Source of the DNA: Albugo candida
Taxonomy: Eukaryota > Oomycota > Peronosporomycetes > Albuginales > Albuginaceae
NCBI GenBank assembly: GCA_905220665.1
Contig: CAJNAR010000008.1
Span: forward strand, 248,001-312,000
Length of the DNA: 64,000 nucleotides
Reading direction: 5' to 3'
Shown here: positions 44,600 to 55,895 of the stretch, piece by piece
How positions within the stretch are numbered: position 1 is the first letter of the stretch
How the letters are laid out: each line of letters starts with the position of its first letter
Program-made: the position numbers and the translations under genes
Notes under the pieces: model-generated
What the model saw: only the letters and a program-made list of their open reading frames with translations
Database searches by the model: none
Told to the model about the DNA's origin: nothing

Positions 44600-44841
44600 C
44601 GATCTTTTTCACCTCGAAAAGTGCCTGTGATATCCTCGTGCTTACTTTGGCTCACAAAATGTGAAGCACCTGCATAATTGGATTGTTGGGGTAAAGAACC
44701 CATTTCTACACTTTTGTATTTGACTGACATCTCGACAGACAAGTTGCATACATTTGAAAGGGTAAATATTCGAAACAACTCGTGAGAATATAAGAGGAGA
44801 CAAACATGGGGTGCTGGGCTACACCGTGAAGCAAACATCAT
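44600..44841 (-). pseudogene. Duplicated, broken 3' end of the secreted Cys-rich gene
   Basis: The minus-strand frame includes VKYKSVEMGSLPQQSNYA, which corresponds to VKYKSVEMGFLPQPSTYA near the C-terminus of the protein at 39308-41698. Flanking DNA such as ACTCGTGAGAAT is also shared. Upstream coding sequence (about 700 codons in the parent) is missing, and only the 3' part plus some 5'-flank-like DNA (to about 45.35 kb) remains. Gene order and convergent orientation to the P4-ATPase relic match the parent locus. Confidence 0.8.
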
Positions 44842-45696
44842 ATTTTTAAGTGTACAGGATGATAATCTTATCGTCTCCCATTCAGCAGGAAATTTCTGTA
44901 GTGAGATCTTTTACCAAGGTCTTTTCTTGTCAAATTGAGGTTGGCGTTGCGAAGTTTTATGGCTAGTATGTGTTCGATCAGGTCAAAGGACTGTGTCAAA
45001 AGTGATTCGTACGTTCTTAGGCACCAGAGGATTAGCTGGTCGCGATTACATTCCGACTTTGAATACCAAAAAATTTCATTTCTTTAGCGTAAGAGACTTG
45101 ACTTCATTCTGCTGACAAGATTCTGGATATAACTTCACATAGAATACTAACTTTTTTTTCGTTTGCATGATCATTGTAGAAGAAGCGTATTGGAGCGTCT
45201 TCACTATGGACGTTCAGTAGGAGCCCATTCTTCACTTAACGAAAAGAACTGCATTAGCTGTCTACAAGGCTTCATATGGTTCAGCCAGCTCCAGCATTCT
45301 CGTATATTGGAGGCTCAACAACGAAATGTTTCTTTCTTACTAATTATATCTCCGTTTCTGCCTCTCACTGTGAATTTTCAGACGTAGAGCCTATAAGATC
45401 TCTACTTTCCATTCCTCTGATGCAATTGACATCCTTCCTTAACAAGTTGAACTGAGTTGAGATAACCATGCGCACATATACCAGATTGAAGCGACTCCTG
45501 AATAACCACGCGCGCAAATAAAGTCGAGTAGTCCATTACTATAAACAACTCACGTGTCAGCTGTAGGAACTCTCTAGAGAAAAGATATGGTTTTTGTCAG
45601 CGAGTCAAAAGTGGTAATATGAAGGAGATCAGGCTGAAAAACAGAACAGCTATGAGTAAAGTTTAAGATTATATCGGCTGGTACTAGTGGAGGAAA

Positions 45697-46285
45697 ATGT
45701 CAATTGCTATGACAAGAGACAGACTTCACAGCACTCGATGTGATTTTGTAATGCTTTATACTGTCAAAAATCAATTGCACAATCGTCGCAGACTGACAAG
45801 CGAAAAGGTGAGCTCAATCTTCTTTTATATTATGACTATCGTACGAGTGTCTCAGGTGAAGCTGATAATATTATCATACCGCAACCTCCGTACGCTACAC
45901 CTTCAATTGACAAAACACACATACAATGCGCTCTTTAAGCATCCGCACAATCTCATAAAGCCTACCCACCCGACCAGCAGTTTGGAATTATTTTATGTAT
46001 TAGCTCCAGAACATTAGTCACAAATTTCTTTCTCCGTCTCAAGCTGAGTCAGATTTACGGGCGGAGCGATGTAATGAACTACAGTACAGCATTTGTCTTA
46101 TAAAAAATGCCTTAACTCGCGCTCTCAATTCCAATGCTTTTGATGAGTGGGTAACTTCGAAAGCGACATCAGTTGATAGCAAAATCCCTATGGAAGAAAA
46201 ATACGACAGTTTGCACGAATCAGAACTCAGGGAAGCCGAAAGCTTTCAAGAACGACCCTCGAAACTCATCATGGAACTAAGATAA
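45697..46285 (+). pseudogene. Coding-like region, frameshifted or spliced, unknown
   Basis: 46010-46285 is open for 91 codons and ends in TAA. Its composition is clearly protein-like (ERCNELQYSICLIKNAL, NSNAFDEWVTSKATSVDSK, ELREAESFQERPSK), but it has no start codon and begins right after CTCCAG, as an exon would. Upstream, 45697-46017 is open from an ATG. It contains a 48-bp GTGAGC...CTCAG interval which, in an alternative frame, joins SSQTDKRK to GEADNIIIPQPPYATPSIDK. A small multi-exon gene or its relic is likely; no family recognised. Confidence 0.35.
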
Positions 46286-47661
46286 GCTTAGAGAAGATTG
46301 TTAGAAGAGATCGTTTCCTGACAGTTCGTCAAGGGTTTGCTCGTCAACTGCAAGAACCGTCACATGTAAAGTCCGACATCACCTGAGCGGCTGTTTTGTG
46401 GCAACGTGACAGATGGGACAAAGAGAGACGGTCATCACGTGGTACCAGACGGACGTCATGTGAAACGTGACATAGTCAAGTTTGTAATGCCGTTGCACAT
46501 GCATGTTGCGGTGTTAACATACAAGATTAATGCTGAACAAAGATCGCCACCACTTCAGCGACCAAATTCGATGGAGACAAAGAACCGGCTTTTGTTTTAT
46601 GTCAACATGCCTTTTATTGAATCATATCCACCTCCAAGACTCGTGTCTCAACATATACAGCACAAAAATCAGCGGGCAGTCTGCAGAGATCTTTGAGCAC
46701 ATCGAACGCACAGTAAAAGCTTGAATCGGCGATAACCTCTCCTCAATTATCGCTGTTTCCAGCAAGTGACATGAAATCGCCTCGGACGCAAGAATCCTGC
46801 GCGGAATCGAATTGTCACAATTTTTGTGAATCTCACCGTCATCTTCTTTGGCGTTGGTCTAGTGGCAGGAATGGACAGTCCGTATTCACAGGTGTTTGAT
46901 AAAACAAAATAAGGAATGGGCGCTCATTTCCAAACAAGAAGCCTTTTTCTCAGACAGAATTTGATCCGATTGTAGCTATAAATTACTGAACAGCCGATCA
47001 CTTGATTTGACTGGAGCAGCCGCCCGACATCGGATAATTGGTGGGTTAATCCACACGGCTATTCAGTACACCTCCATGTGCTGATAAAAAAATGCGGCAA
47101 GCTCACAATACGCCACGACAATGGTATGCATCCATTTCTACTTTGATTGGTGACTTCTGATGTACCTCCTTGTGTCTCGCTGTACTGCCGTTCCTAAGAC
47201 GCAGTTCTTCTTGACAATTTGTGTTTTACATTCATTGCATTTCCCAGAAAGTTGTGTGATAGACGGACTTGAGATTTTCCGTGCGACAGATCAGACCATG
47301 TTTAAGCTTCAAATACCAAGTGTATTGATAATTCTGGTAGTGTGACATCCACTGATGTGCATTGTGCTTTAGTGGTTATATCGACGCTGACATCATACAT
47401 ACATATTGGTATTTCATTGATTTTTAAACCATAAGTATGGGCAGTTGTATGAATGGTAATGGAGCCAGCTTCTGCAGATCTCTTCCTAGCACTTTTTGGC
47501 CGTCCATATGGCGCTGTGAATGCAGTGCTACAAGGAAATTCGGTAGCAGACCTCGTACGCGTACATCGATTTTCTAATTACTTTGGACGACCGCCACAAC
47601 CGAAATACGTCTGCGTATTACTGGCATGCGTAGGCCGTCTTGTTAAATCGTAGTGCGCCCG
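46286..47661. other. Gene-free interval left of the copia element
   Basis: About 1.4 kb with only short frames (for example 46406-46696 and 47453-47653 on the plus strand) that lack an ATG or recognisable motifs. It ends at the left LTR. Confidence 0.4.
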
Positions 47662-47831
47662 AAAGGTAGATGTAGAGCTTGAAGTTATATTTAAAGTTAA
47701 AGACGTTCCTTTGTCCGCTGATACTCGTACGTTACCTACAACTCTCTCTTACACGCAGTCAACAATCATTGCAATCTCACAGTCGTTGAACTCCACCAGT
47801 CACAGTGTCACAATAGTCGCGTCATTCAACA
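47662..47831 (-). repeat. 3' LTR of the copia element
   Basis: About 170 bp. Read in element sense it starts TGTTGAATGACG and runs to ...CATCTACCTTT. It shares TCGTACGTTACCTAC, CTCTTACACGCAGTCA and AGTCACAGTGTC with the right-hand copy. A short insertion relative to the other LTR lies near 47790. Confidence 0.85.
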
Positions 47832-48101
47832 CTCCTTCCCGGATGTCTTGACATCAGACACACTAGCTCGCGTAGTTCGCGTAAGGGAGCAGAGAATTTC
47901 TTGGTGAGCACGTCAGCCCGCATCATTACGAACAACACCACCTTGTTAACACCCTTCTTGCTGTAATCCTTTACGAACTGTTTACTCACCGCAATGCGCT
48001 TCGTTCTCCCAAGCTTTCGTCCTCGATGATCTCTTTAATCGCCGCCTGGTTGTCGACATGAAGTATCCAACCTCATCGAGTAGCTCATACATTCCGGGTT
48101 A

Positions 48102-49497
48102 TTAACCTGTCGCCAGTAAAGCCACAATAAAATCTGCTTCCATTGTAGATAGAGCCACGCTTGCTTGTTTCTTACATATCCACCCCACTATCATCCCGTT
48201 CGTACACACCACGCAACCACTCACGGACTTGCAAACCTTGCGGTCCCCTGCATAATTGGCGTCATTGTAGCCTTGTAATGCTACTCGTCCATTCTTGATG
48301 TTCACGTCGTCATCGGAACGATAAATGAATTGTCTATTCCCGCCCACAGCCAATTGCATTCGCGTGGCATGTGCGTTTGTCGGCTGGATCGATGCACGGC
48401 AAACACGATGTCAGGTCTCGTACAGCGCTCCATCCACAGCAGGCTCCCGATCAACGACTAGAATGTGGATATGGTAGGTTGCTCTATCGTTCCACCGTTT
48501 CCTTCAGGTAGAAGATCGTCTTCGCCTTCCCTGTCTTGATCATCTCCGACCGGTGTTCGCGCTGGATTCGGCAGCTCAAGTCCAGTAGTAACGATTGTCT
48601 TTCGAGGGATTTCTCTTGCTCAAGTTCTTACCCAATCTCGGTGTCGTACATCACCCTTATACCTAGAAACTTTGCCACCACTCCAAAGTTCTTCACTTCT
48701 AGCGCGTGCATGTCTTTGAAGAACTGATTGATCATTGTCGTCTTCGTGCCCGTCATCAAAAGATCACCCACATACACACCCACTTTCATGGTCTTCTGCC
48801 GTACATACAGCTGACGGTGCGACACTGCGCGATTCCCACTTGCTCGAACGTCTTGTGTAGGAGCTCGGCCAAGAGTCTCCCAGATTGTGTTAGGCCGTAT
48901 AGGCTCTTCCTCAGTCGCCATGCTACCTTCCCTCTGTCGTCTTGATCAGACACTTCAAACTTGTTCCCTTCCATAACCATGCCTTGGAGCGGATACAAAA
49001 AGATTTCCAAATCATCTCCCTTCTTGGTCTACACGTATTCGTTAGAAATGTCGCCGTGTCGCGCGGTGCCTCGCTACAACCTTGCGAGCGGCAGAACTAT
49101 CTTCGCCGTCGTCATGTTCATTCCTGTACTGAATGTCATCACCATGAGATTGTTCGTTGCCACAGGCGACCAGCCTCGCCTTGTATCTCTCTAGCGAGCT
49201 GTCAGCGTGACGCTTGGTCTTATATAACCGCTTTGGATGCAACAACTTTTCTTCTGCAAACTTTGGCACAACGCCTCGGTGCCATTCGCCTTGAGCGACT
49301 CGATCTCGGCAGCGATTGCTTTCTGCAAATCCTCTGATCGTGTTTACTGCATCGCTTCCCGTTAGTTTTTGGGAGCCGGCCATCTCGGCGACCATTGCAA
49401 CAGGGACATGCTTTGCACACATGTTCCTCGTTGTCATCCGTCCAACTGATTGTTCCTCCCGCTCAACTTCCTTGATGTTCTCGATGGTACCATCCAC
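48102..49497 (-). pseudogene. Copia reverse transcriptase and RNase H remains
   Basis: Pieces in successive frames match copia pol. KTKRHADSSLERYKARLVACG is the RT N-terminal block (49042-49497) and WRLRKSLYGLTQSGR is the RT core (48786-49010). VGVYVGDLLMTGT is the active-site block with YVGD instead of YVDD (48628-48921). GYNDANYAGDRKVCKSVSG plus KKQASVALSTMEADFI are RNase H (48102-48359). The loss of the first catalytic Asp and the frame breaks make it inactive. Confidence 0.88.
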
Positions 49498-49818
49498 ACG
49501 GCACGTTCTGCCTCCTGATCTTTTGCCTCGACTACCACGCTACGTCTTCTCCTTTCTACCGCAATGGGGATCTTTCCGCCCAGCGTTTCCACAGTCATTT
49601 GACGTTGTCGCAGTCAGCTTCTCGTCCCCTTGCCAGCTTCCTCGCGGTTCGCGACCAACTTTTGAGTGTCGAGTCCTCACATTGAATTTGTTCCTGAAGA
49701 TGACGGGTCCCGTCTCCATCCAGCGTCTCTACATTTCTTACGTGTTTCTTCGTAATTACCACTCGGTCAGGCGGTATGTATACCTTCTAGCCCTTTGTCT
49801 CGTCGTGCTTTACAATTA

Positions 49819-50169
49819 TTAGGCCGACCTCCGCCCGTGGTTTCCGAGATCTCTTTCCAGTGTTGAAATAGACAGTGCACGGGTTTTCAATACGACTATG
49901 TCGTATATCCTGGGAATTTCTCCTGGAAGCACTTCAAGTGGCGACATGCGCTTTGTGCTCGCACTTCTTGGACTACGATTGAAAACGTACGTTGCATATT
50001 GTACAGCATCTCCCCAAAAAAACAAAGGCAGGCCAATCGCAAAAATCATGGATCTTGCCATATTCAGCACTGTGCGATACATTCGCTCCGTCTTCTCATT
50101 TGAAGCCTGATTGTTGGCTTCGCTCACTTGACGCATCACTCCGTAGACTTGCAAAGTGGGTGAACACAC
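49819..50169 (-). pseudogene. Copia integrase remnant
   Basis: ASNEKTERMYRTVLNMARSM and GLPLFFWGDAVQYATYVFNR match the C-terminal half of the copia integrase core, with the catalytic Glu in the N-x-K-x-E-R block. The upstream part, with the zinc-binding HHCC domain and the first Asp residues, is scattered in broken frames up to 50.6 kb. Confidence 0.8.
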
Positions 50170-50365
50170 TTGTACTCAACATTCCCATCGGTACGTGAAC
50201 GTGTACCTTGCAGTTGAACATCCTTCAAGAGTGCAACAAGAATTTTTCGAACATTTTCGCAGCCTGATATTTGGTCATTGCCAAGAACATTCGGCGGTAG
50301 GTAGATGCGTGGTCAATAACGTTTATCATATGCGGTCGATAGGGGAGTTTCTCCCACTGTCTTCT

Positions 50366-52106
50366 TTAGCCTGAGCGTTCTTCGAGTGCTTTCCCTGTGT
50401 CAAAGTGGGGCAATTGGGATGGCTTTGATCGATCGAGTGGATGCCTAATAACGATGCGCCAGCCATCTTTACTCTCGGCCTCCCGGTCGTTGGAGCGCAA
50501 AGGTGCATAGAATGATACTTTTGGCTGTCGTTGTAGAAGCTTCATCTTCAGAACATTAATTTCCTTCGCGACTTCGCATACGATTGGTCCATCTCTTGCA
50601 CGCTTTAGGACGGTTGTCGACAGTGTATGACAACACCACAACCTTTCTTTCCAATTCACAGCATGAGAGAAATTTGTGCACCAGGTGTTCCACATAGTAT
50701 ACGTTGCTGACAGTGACTTGCCGTTGCTCACCATCAACACGCAATAACATGTTGACATTCCCCATCTTGCTGACATTGATCGTCTGGCCGTCGAGAACCT
50801 CACACGAGTCGTCACAGTCTTTGGCATTCACTAATATCCCCATTTTCATGATCAGGTGCCGGTTGCACCACTGACTAGTATCCATGTGTGCCTCGAAGTC
50901 ATGTAGCCTGTCGTTACGCTCAGTGCGAACGCCGCGTGTGAGGCATCAGCCATTTCTTGCAGTCTCTTTTATAGTGACCAATCTCGCTGTATTGGTAGCA
51001 ACGTTTCTGGCTTTTTGTCGTCGCCGCGTTTGCAATCGTCCTGACGCAACCACGACCTAATCTTCGGCCATTAGTGGAGTTTCTCGTCTCACTGTCTTCG
51101 CTCGACACATATTCGAATGTGCTCGCGAAATGAGCTACTTCCCATACTTGTCGCAAATGATCTCCACGGTGCCGATCCAGACGAGTAAACATCGCGCGTC
51201 TCGTCTCTGGCGTCACTTCTGCGCAAATATACTACCGCATAAATCGATTGGGGCAAGTCGCTGCTCTCTCCACCGCGATCAGATACTGTACTGGTCGACC
51301 CAGGTCCTACTGGCCCGGTTTCCTGTTTGCATTAGTCTGCTCGCTCAATTAACGATAATTTCAATTTCATACACCTCAAGCATCTTGTTCATCAAGCGCG
51401 CCACGGAACACACTTCTGCTGCCCAGCTAGCCTTCATTTTATCCAAGTATTTTCTGGCTGAGCCATCCAGGTACCGGTTTAATGTCTTCGAATTGAATTT
51501 TCAGGCCAAGCACCCCACGGACAAGCTGTGCCGAAATCAGTTCATCCAGAAATCGAACCCCCCAATTCTTGAAGCCCGACCTTACCCCCGGATACTCTTC
51601 CTTCACCGTAAAACGCTCAATTGGTAGCTTCATGTCCTTAATGCTTGGGATCTTGTATCCGCGGTTCTGTGGTGGGCGAAATTCTTTTTGCACCACCGAA
51701 CCCCGCATTAGTGGAACGAATTGTTATGGGCTCGACCCTGCAGTGGAGGCGCCATGAATGGTGATAAGTGCCCATCGCTTCTCCAACCGAGTCAGTTCTT
51801 TCTCTACTTTTCCTCGCCGCCAAGAACTGACTAAATACGCTTCCTCCAGTTGGCATTAGGACGTTGAAGTCAGCGACAGGCTGCTTATTACGATCATTGG
51901 TTCCCGCGCAAGGTCGCGAGTCAAACTTCCGATGAGTCCTTCAATCTATCCAATCGATCGCTTCCGTCTCCGGGGGGTCCACTCTCGCTCTTTCGAGGAG
52001 GAATAGCGCTTTCGCTTTCTCCTGCGCTGACCTGAGCTTTCGTCAGGTCGGCAGCATTGGTAGCGGCATTGACAGCGTGGGTGTCTTGTGGAGTCGTTGG
52101 GGTCAT
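50366..52106 (-). pseudogene. Copia gag and protease region, broken
   Basis: Gag starts at ATG 52106 (MTPTTPQDTHAVNAATNA) after a short leader and is broken at 51921. Further gag sequence follows at 51856-51439 in other frames. At 50920-51216, CYQYSEIGHYKRDC is a zinc knuckle in which the second Cys has become Tyr. 50556-50885 (TSQWCNRHLIMKMGI... and VSNVYYVEHLVHKFLSC) is the pol leader around the aspartic protease and the following linker. Confidence 0.78.
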
Positions 52107-52131
52107 AACCTTTTCAGGCGCACTACGACCT

Positions 52132-52279
52132 AAAAGGTAGATGTAGAACTAGAAGTTATATTCAAAGACGTAGTCCTGTCCGCTCTACTCGTACGTTACC
52201 TACGACTATCTCTTACACGCAGTCAAAAGGCATTGCACTCCTGCAGTCACAGTGTCCCAAGAGTTGTGTCGTTTCAACT
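52132..52279 (-). repeat. 5' LTR of the copia element
   Basis: About 148 bp, diverged from the left LTR but collinear with it (AAGGTAGATGTAGA, TCGTACGTTACCTAC, CTCTTACACGCAGTCA, AGTCACAGTGTC, then TTCAACT). Its first terminal base pair has mutated (AGTTGAA instead of TGTTGAA in element sense). The gag ATG lies 25 bp inside. Confidence 0.82.
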
Positions 52280-53470
52280 CGTATCTATCCGAAAACGATT
52301 TGGATATTGAAGCTGCTCATTGCGAGTACTTGTACACGGTTTTGTCCATCCCGAGTCATATTCTCTGGTCCTACGCGCATTATCTCAAAGCTTGTTTCTC
52401 GTGTGTTATTTTGCATCGACAAAAAAACGCAGCACCTATACTTTACATCCATTACTTACTCTGACTACCTCCAAGACGATGCTTCTTTATTCTTTCTTTT
52501 CTTTGAGCATAAAGGTCACTCAATTAAATCGAATTAATGCTACACACTTTGACAGCGCAGTGCTAAAAGTAGTAAAAATTGATAATAAATTGATGTAATC
52601 GCACAGCAAAAGCGACTAAAATCTTCACGGAGGTTATTGCTCAAGTGAATGCATCACGATTATTCTGCATATCGCACATTTTCGGGTCAAGAATGGACCA
52701 GTACACGATATTCAATTACAACTCATCTCGACATTCATTTCATTTTCTCCTCGATTATACACCTGCGGCTCTTGGATGCTTAAAATCCCAGAGCACATAG
52801 TGCGTGATATCCGCCAAGTTGAAAGGGTTGATAATCGTTCAAACATTATACTTTTTTGCATAAATTGTTTGCTTGCGTGTCGGAATTGCGGCACATAAGA
52901 TGTTCTGCTCGACTCACTCGTTTTTTTTTATTCGAGACAGTAATTTCCGATATATTTACAGATTCAAAGTCCACCTATCATTGCAACATTGCGTTCACGA
53001 CGACAACTCAGGGCATTTACTTATCACAAGTATGCGAAGGTCATCCCCTGTCAAAAGCGTTGCTAATTTAACACGAAACAAATGCACCCTAGCCTGAACG
53101 CAGCGGACATACAAGACACACATTCCTTGAACAATTCCACATTGTTGACTGAAATAAATAAAATCGTGTGTGGAATGCTTTTCTATCGCATTCGATAGAC
53201 TAAGTATAGTCATAAAGCCATTATGAATATGATTTTGTATTTTCCACGTGATGCAGATTGCGGAACATTAATTTGTGCCGGTAAAGCGCAAAGTTGTGCT
53301 AGACAGCTTTTCTTACTGAGACTACTTGCTCATTGAGCAGCTGAGGAACGTCGTCCCATTGAGATAAATTGTTGCTAACTATTATGCGGCAAGTCCGATA
53401 TCGACGCCGCTTGTGTAAAGCTGAAGTATCGTGGACTATAAAAGTATTTTTGCGAAGTATTCAACCGGCA
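52280..53470. other. Gene-free interval right of the copia element
   Basis: About 1.2 kb. AT-rich; short frames on both strands with no conserved motif. No tandem repeat or RNA gene seen. Confidence 0.4.
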
Positions 53471-53473
53471 TTT

Positions 53474-54560
53474 CTAGCAGACGCACCCTACAAACAATGT
53501 GAATACCGCTTTCACTTCTCCGTAATCGGTCTCGTCTGTCGCCTCCTGCACTCGGAATGCAACCTTTCCGAGGCTGCCAGAGACCTGGCAACAATTCCCT
53601 AGCAACTTAAGCATAGTACTGACATCTGATGCTTGCAGTGCGATCGGGAAGAATCGGTTTGAAGCTTCTCTTGCGCGTACTGTTACAACGCAAGCGGGCA
53701 CAATTGTAAATACTCGAAGAACTTGAAAAATATCGCTTGACTGTTGCTTGAGTGTTGCTCATCCGTATACTAAAAGAAATCTACACCTAAGATCTTTTGT
53801 GCGAACGTATTCCTAAGTACACTTGACATTTCCCTTCCGACCTAAAACCATCATTCCCTCACTTCAATGAAGTTTCTCAAGTTATGAAACTCTATATTGT
53901 CGCCACTTTCGGGTTCTGCTAAATCCAAATAACAAGTAGCTTCAGCACATCCTCATACATTATCGACAAAAACTCCATCCAGTCCAACGAACAGCTTGAC
54001 GCCCTTCTTGTAAATCTCTCACTTCTCAATCTTTTATCAGCGTATGGTGCATCCGAGCAATTGCGTGCGTGCCTTTTCTACCGCCAACAACGCATACTTT
54101 TCAGCTTATCCATTCGTGTAGGTTGATTTTCAATAGTTTACTGGAACAGTGATAAAAATAGAGCCACTTCTTGATCTCCGATTCTCGCTCGTGAATTAGA
54201 CTCTATGCATCTACCCACTCAGCATCTTCAATGTAAGAACATTGTAACAAGAAAGCCATCACGCTACGATTCGGTGATCTTGCCATCCGTGATACTATAC
54301 TTGGTCTGTTCGGCCGAATTCAATTACCTTTTCATTGCTCATTACATCCCATTGCCAGCACATGCAATATTTAACAGTAAGTTCTCCTCCTCAGTTTCCT
54401 GCTGCCGCTCGACGAAGAGGAAGATCTTGTTCAGATTAGCTGATACATCTTCGATCCCATCTGCTTATCCATTTTCAGCAATCGCCACCAATAAATGTAC
54501 CAAACAACGATTTTGCTCCAATTGTGAGGTTATGATTCTTCGGAATTCAATTAAGTCAAC
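53474..54560 (-). pseudogene. Unidentified minus-strand gene relic
   Basis: Protein-like stretches appear in order on the minus strand with intervening stops. About 54560-54346 reads VDLIEFRRIITSQLEQNR... then EDVSANLNKIFLFVERQQ; about 54010-53880 reads VKLFVGLDGVFVDNV, a stop, then CAEATCYLDLAEPESGDN; and 53701-53474 reads ASNRFFPIALQASDVSTMLK... The composition, including VxLFVGLDGV, suggests a former enzyme-like or effector gene, but I cannot name it. A multi-exon gene is less likely because stops lie inside the stretches. Confidence 0.35.
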
Positions 54561-55895
54561 GCGTAGTGGATGTCAGTAGAGACACATTCACATTCTGTAT
54601 ATATTCGTCTAGTCAAATTTCGCTTCGCAAAGAGAATTTCGCAGATCGGCATCCGAAGTTGAGCTCCCATCTCAAAATTTTTAAACGCGCTATACAGCGA
54701 CTCGAATGGCTTTATAAGCTTTCCTGTAATCTACAGAGCATATGCCACGATATCTGTGTATCCAAAAAACACTCTTCTTCAGGTATAAAGTCCGTTAAGA
54801 CCGTAAAAATCGTTTTTGTTCATATTTCGGTAGTTTCCAATAAATGAGAAACGATCGAGCATTCATTAGGAACACGATCGTCTATTACTTGTAAGAGGCC
54901 CTTTGAAAGATAGTATCGTGTATACCTACGTAAAAAGCGGTAATCGGTATCATTGGTATTTCACTCGCAGAATATAAGTAGCGCTACCCAAACTTAAGTC
55001 GGAATTGGGGTACATAGAGTCGTATTTCTCAAATTTGGCTCGATGATTGTTATATAATTGAAATGCATTGATGGTTTCGTACATACGTCGCGATAAAAGA
55101 TTTCGAGTTCTCTGTTACGTCGCACTTTGACTGGTGGATCTGCCGCATAAGTCACTCCAGAGACATGTTCATACCGCACAAGCAAAGAGAAGAATTGATC
55201 ATTCAAATTGTTTTCAGCTTTCGCTATCTTTTTATTTCGCTGTCTTTTTTTTGTATGACTTAAGGCTCGCTCGTACAGCATACATTTGCTACTCGACTAC
55301 ATCACATTCGTCATTTTGGTCATTTTGGTCACTAGTACCCATTGACCACCTCATCACAACTAGCCAATCTACTGGACTGCACGTTGGGGCCATCTATGAT
55401 TTTATAGTAGATTTATGAACTCTGTCGACATCCTAAGCAATTTCTATGCCTCTAAAGCCACCTCAGTGGACCATCCCATCAGCTCATTTTGATTATTTGG
55501 TGAGATCGCACATAAGTACGCCGATTGGCTGGATAGTCAAGTCTTACGAACCTATCGATAAGTAGGGAAGAACTTTAGGAGTGAGCTTGACTTCTGCATT
55601 TGCATTGCAACTGCGTGTAGGTTTTCGCATTCTCTATATTCATTTTCATATATCTTTCGATATTGAATTACAACAATCAACATGTCCGTATTCTTTTTCC
55701 ATACAAAATAAGAGAAAAGCGAAATTACTCGTGCTCTGCACCTCCTTATCTGTGTATACTATACGTCCATTATACAAAATTATATGCGCCTCATATGATA
55801 AAATAAGTAGCGTAATCCAGTTAGTCTTCTACTAAATCCTGTACCTATCGTTCTTCTATCAGATACATAACATTTCTCATCAAGAAAGCAAAAGA
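54561..55895. other. Intergenic upstream of NFS1
   Basis: About 1.3 kb without a supportable gene. An imperfect short duplication TCATTTTGGTCATTTTGGTCA occurs near 55310. The NFS1 promoter is expected in the last 200 bp. Confidence 0.4.

Larger units (their letters stand above)
47662..52279 (-). mobile_element. Degenerate Ty1/copia LTR retrotransposon
   Basis: A 4.6-kb element read on the minus strand, bounded by direct repeats. From 52.1 down to 48.1 kb come gag, a CCHC-like knuckle, a protease-linker region, integrase, reverse transcriptase and RNase H, in the copia order (integrase before RT). All are split by frameshifts and stops. Catalytic YVDD is changed to YVGD. The two LTRs have diverged by substitutions and indels, so the insertion is old and inactive. 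Confidence 0.92.

Noticed and set aside
49316..49822. 168-codon plus-strand frame with hydrophobic stretches
   Set aside because: Antisense to the copia RT and integrase region, which matches known pol motifs on the other strand.
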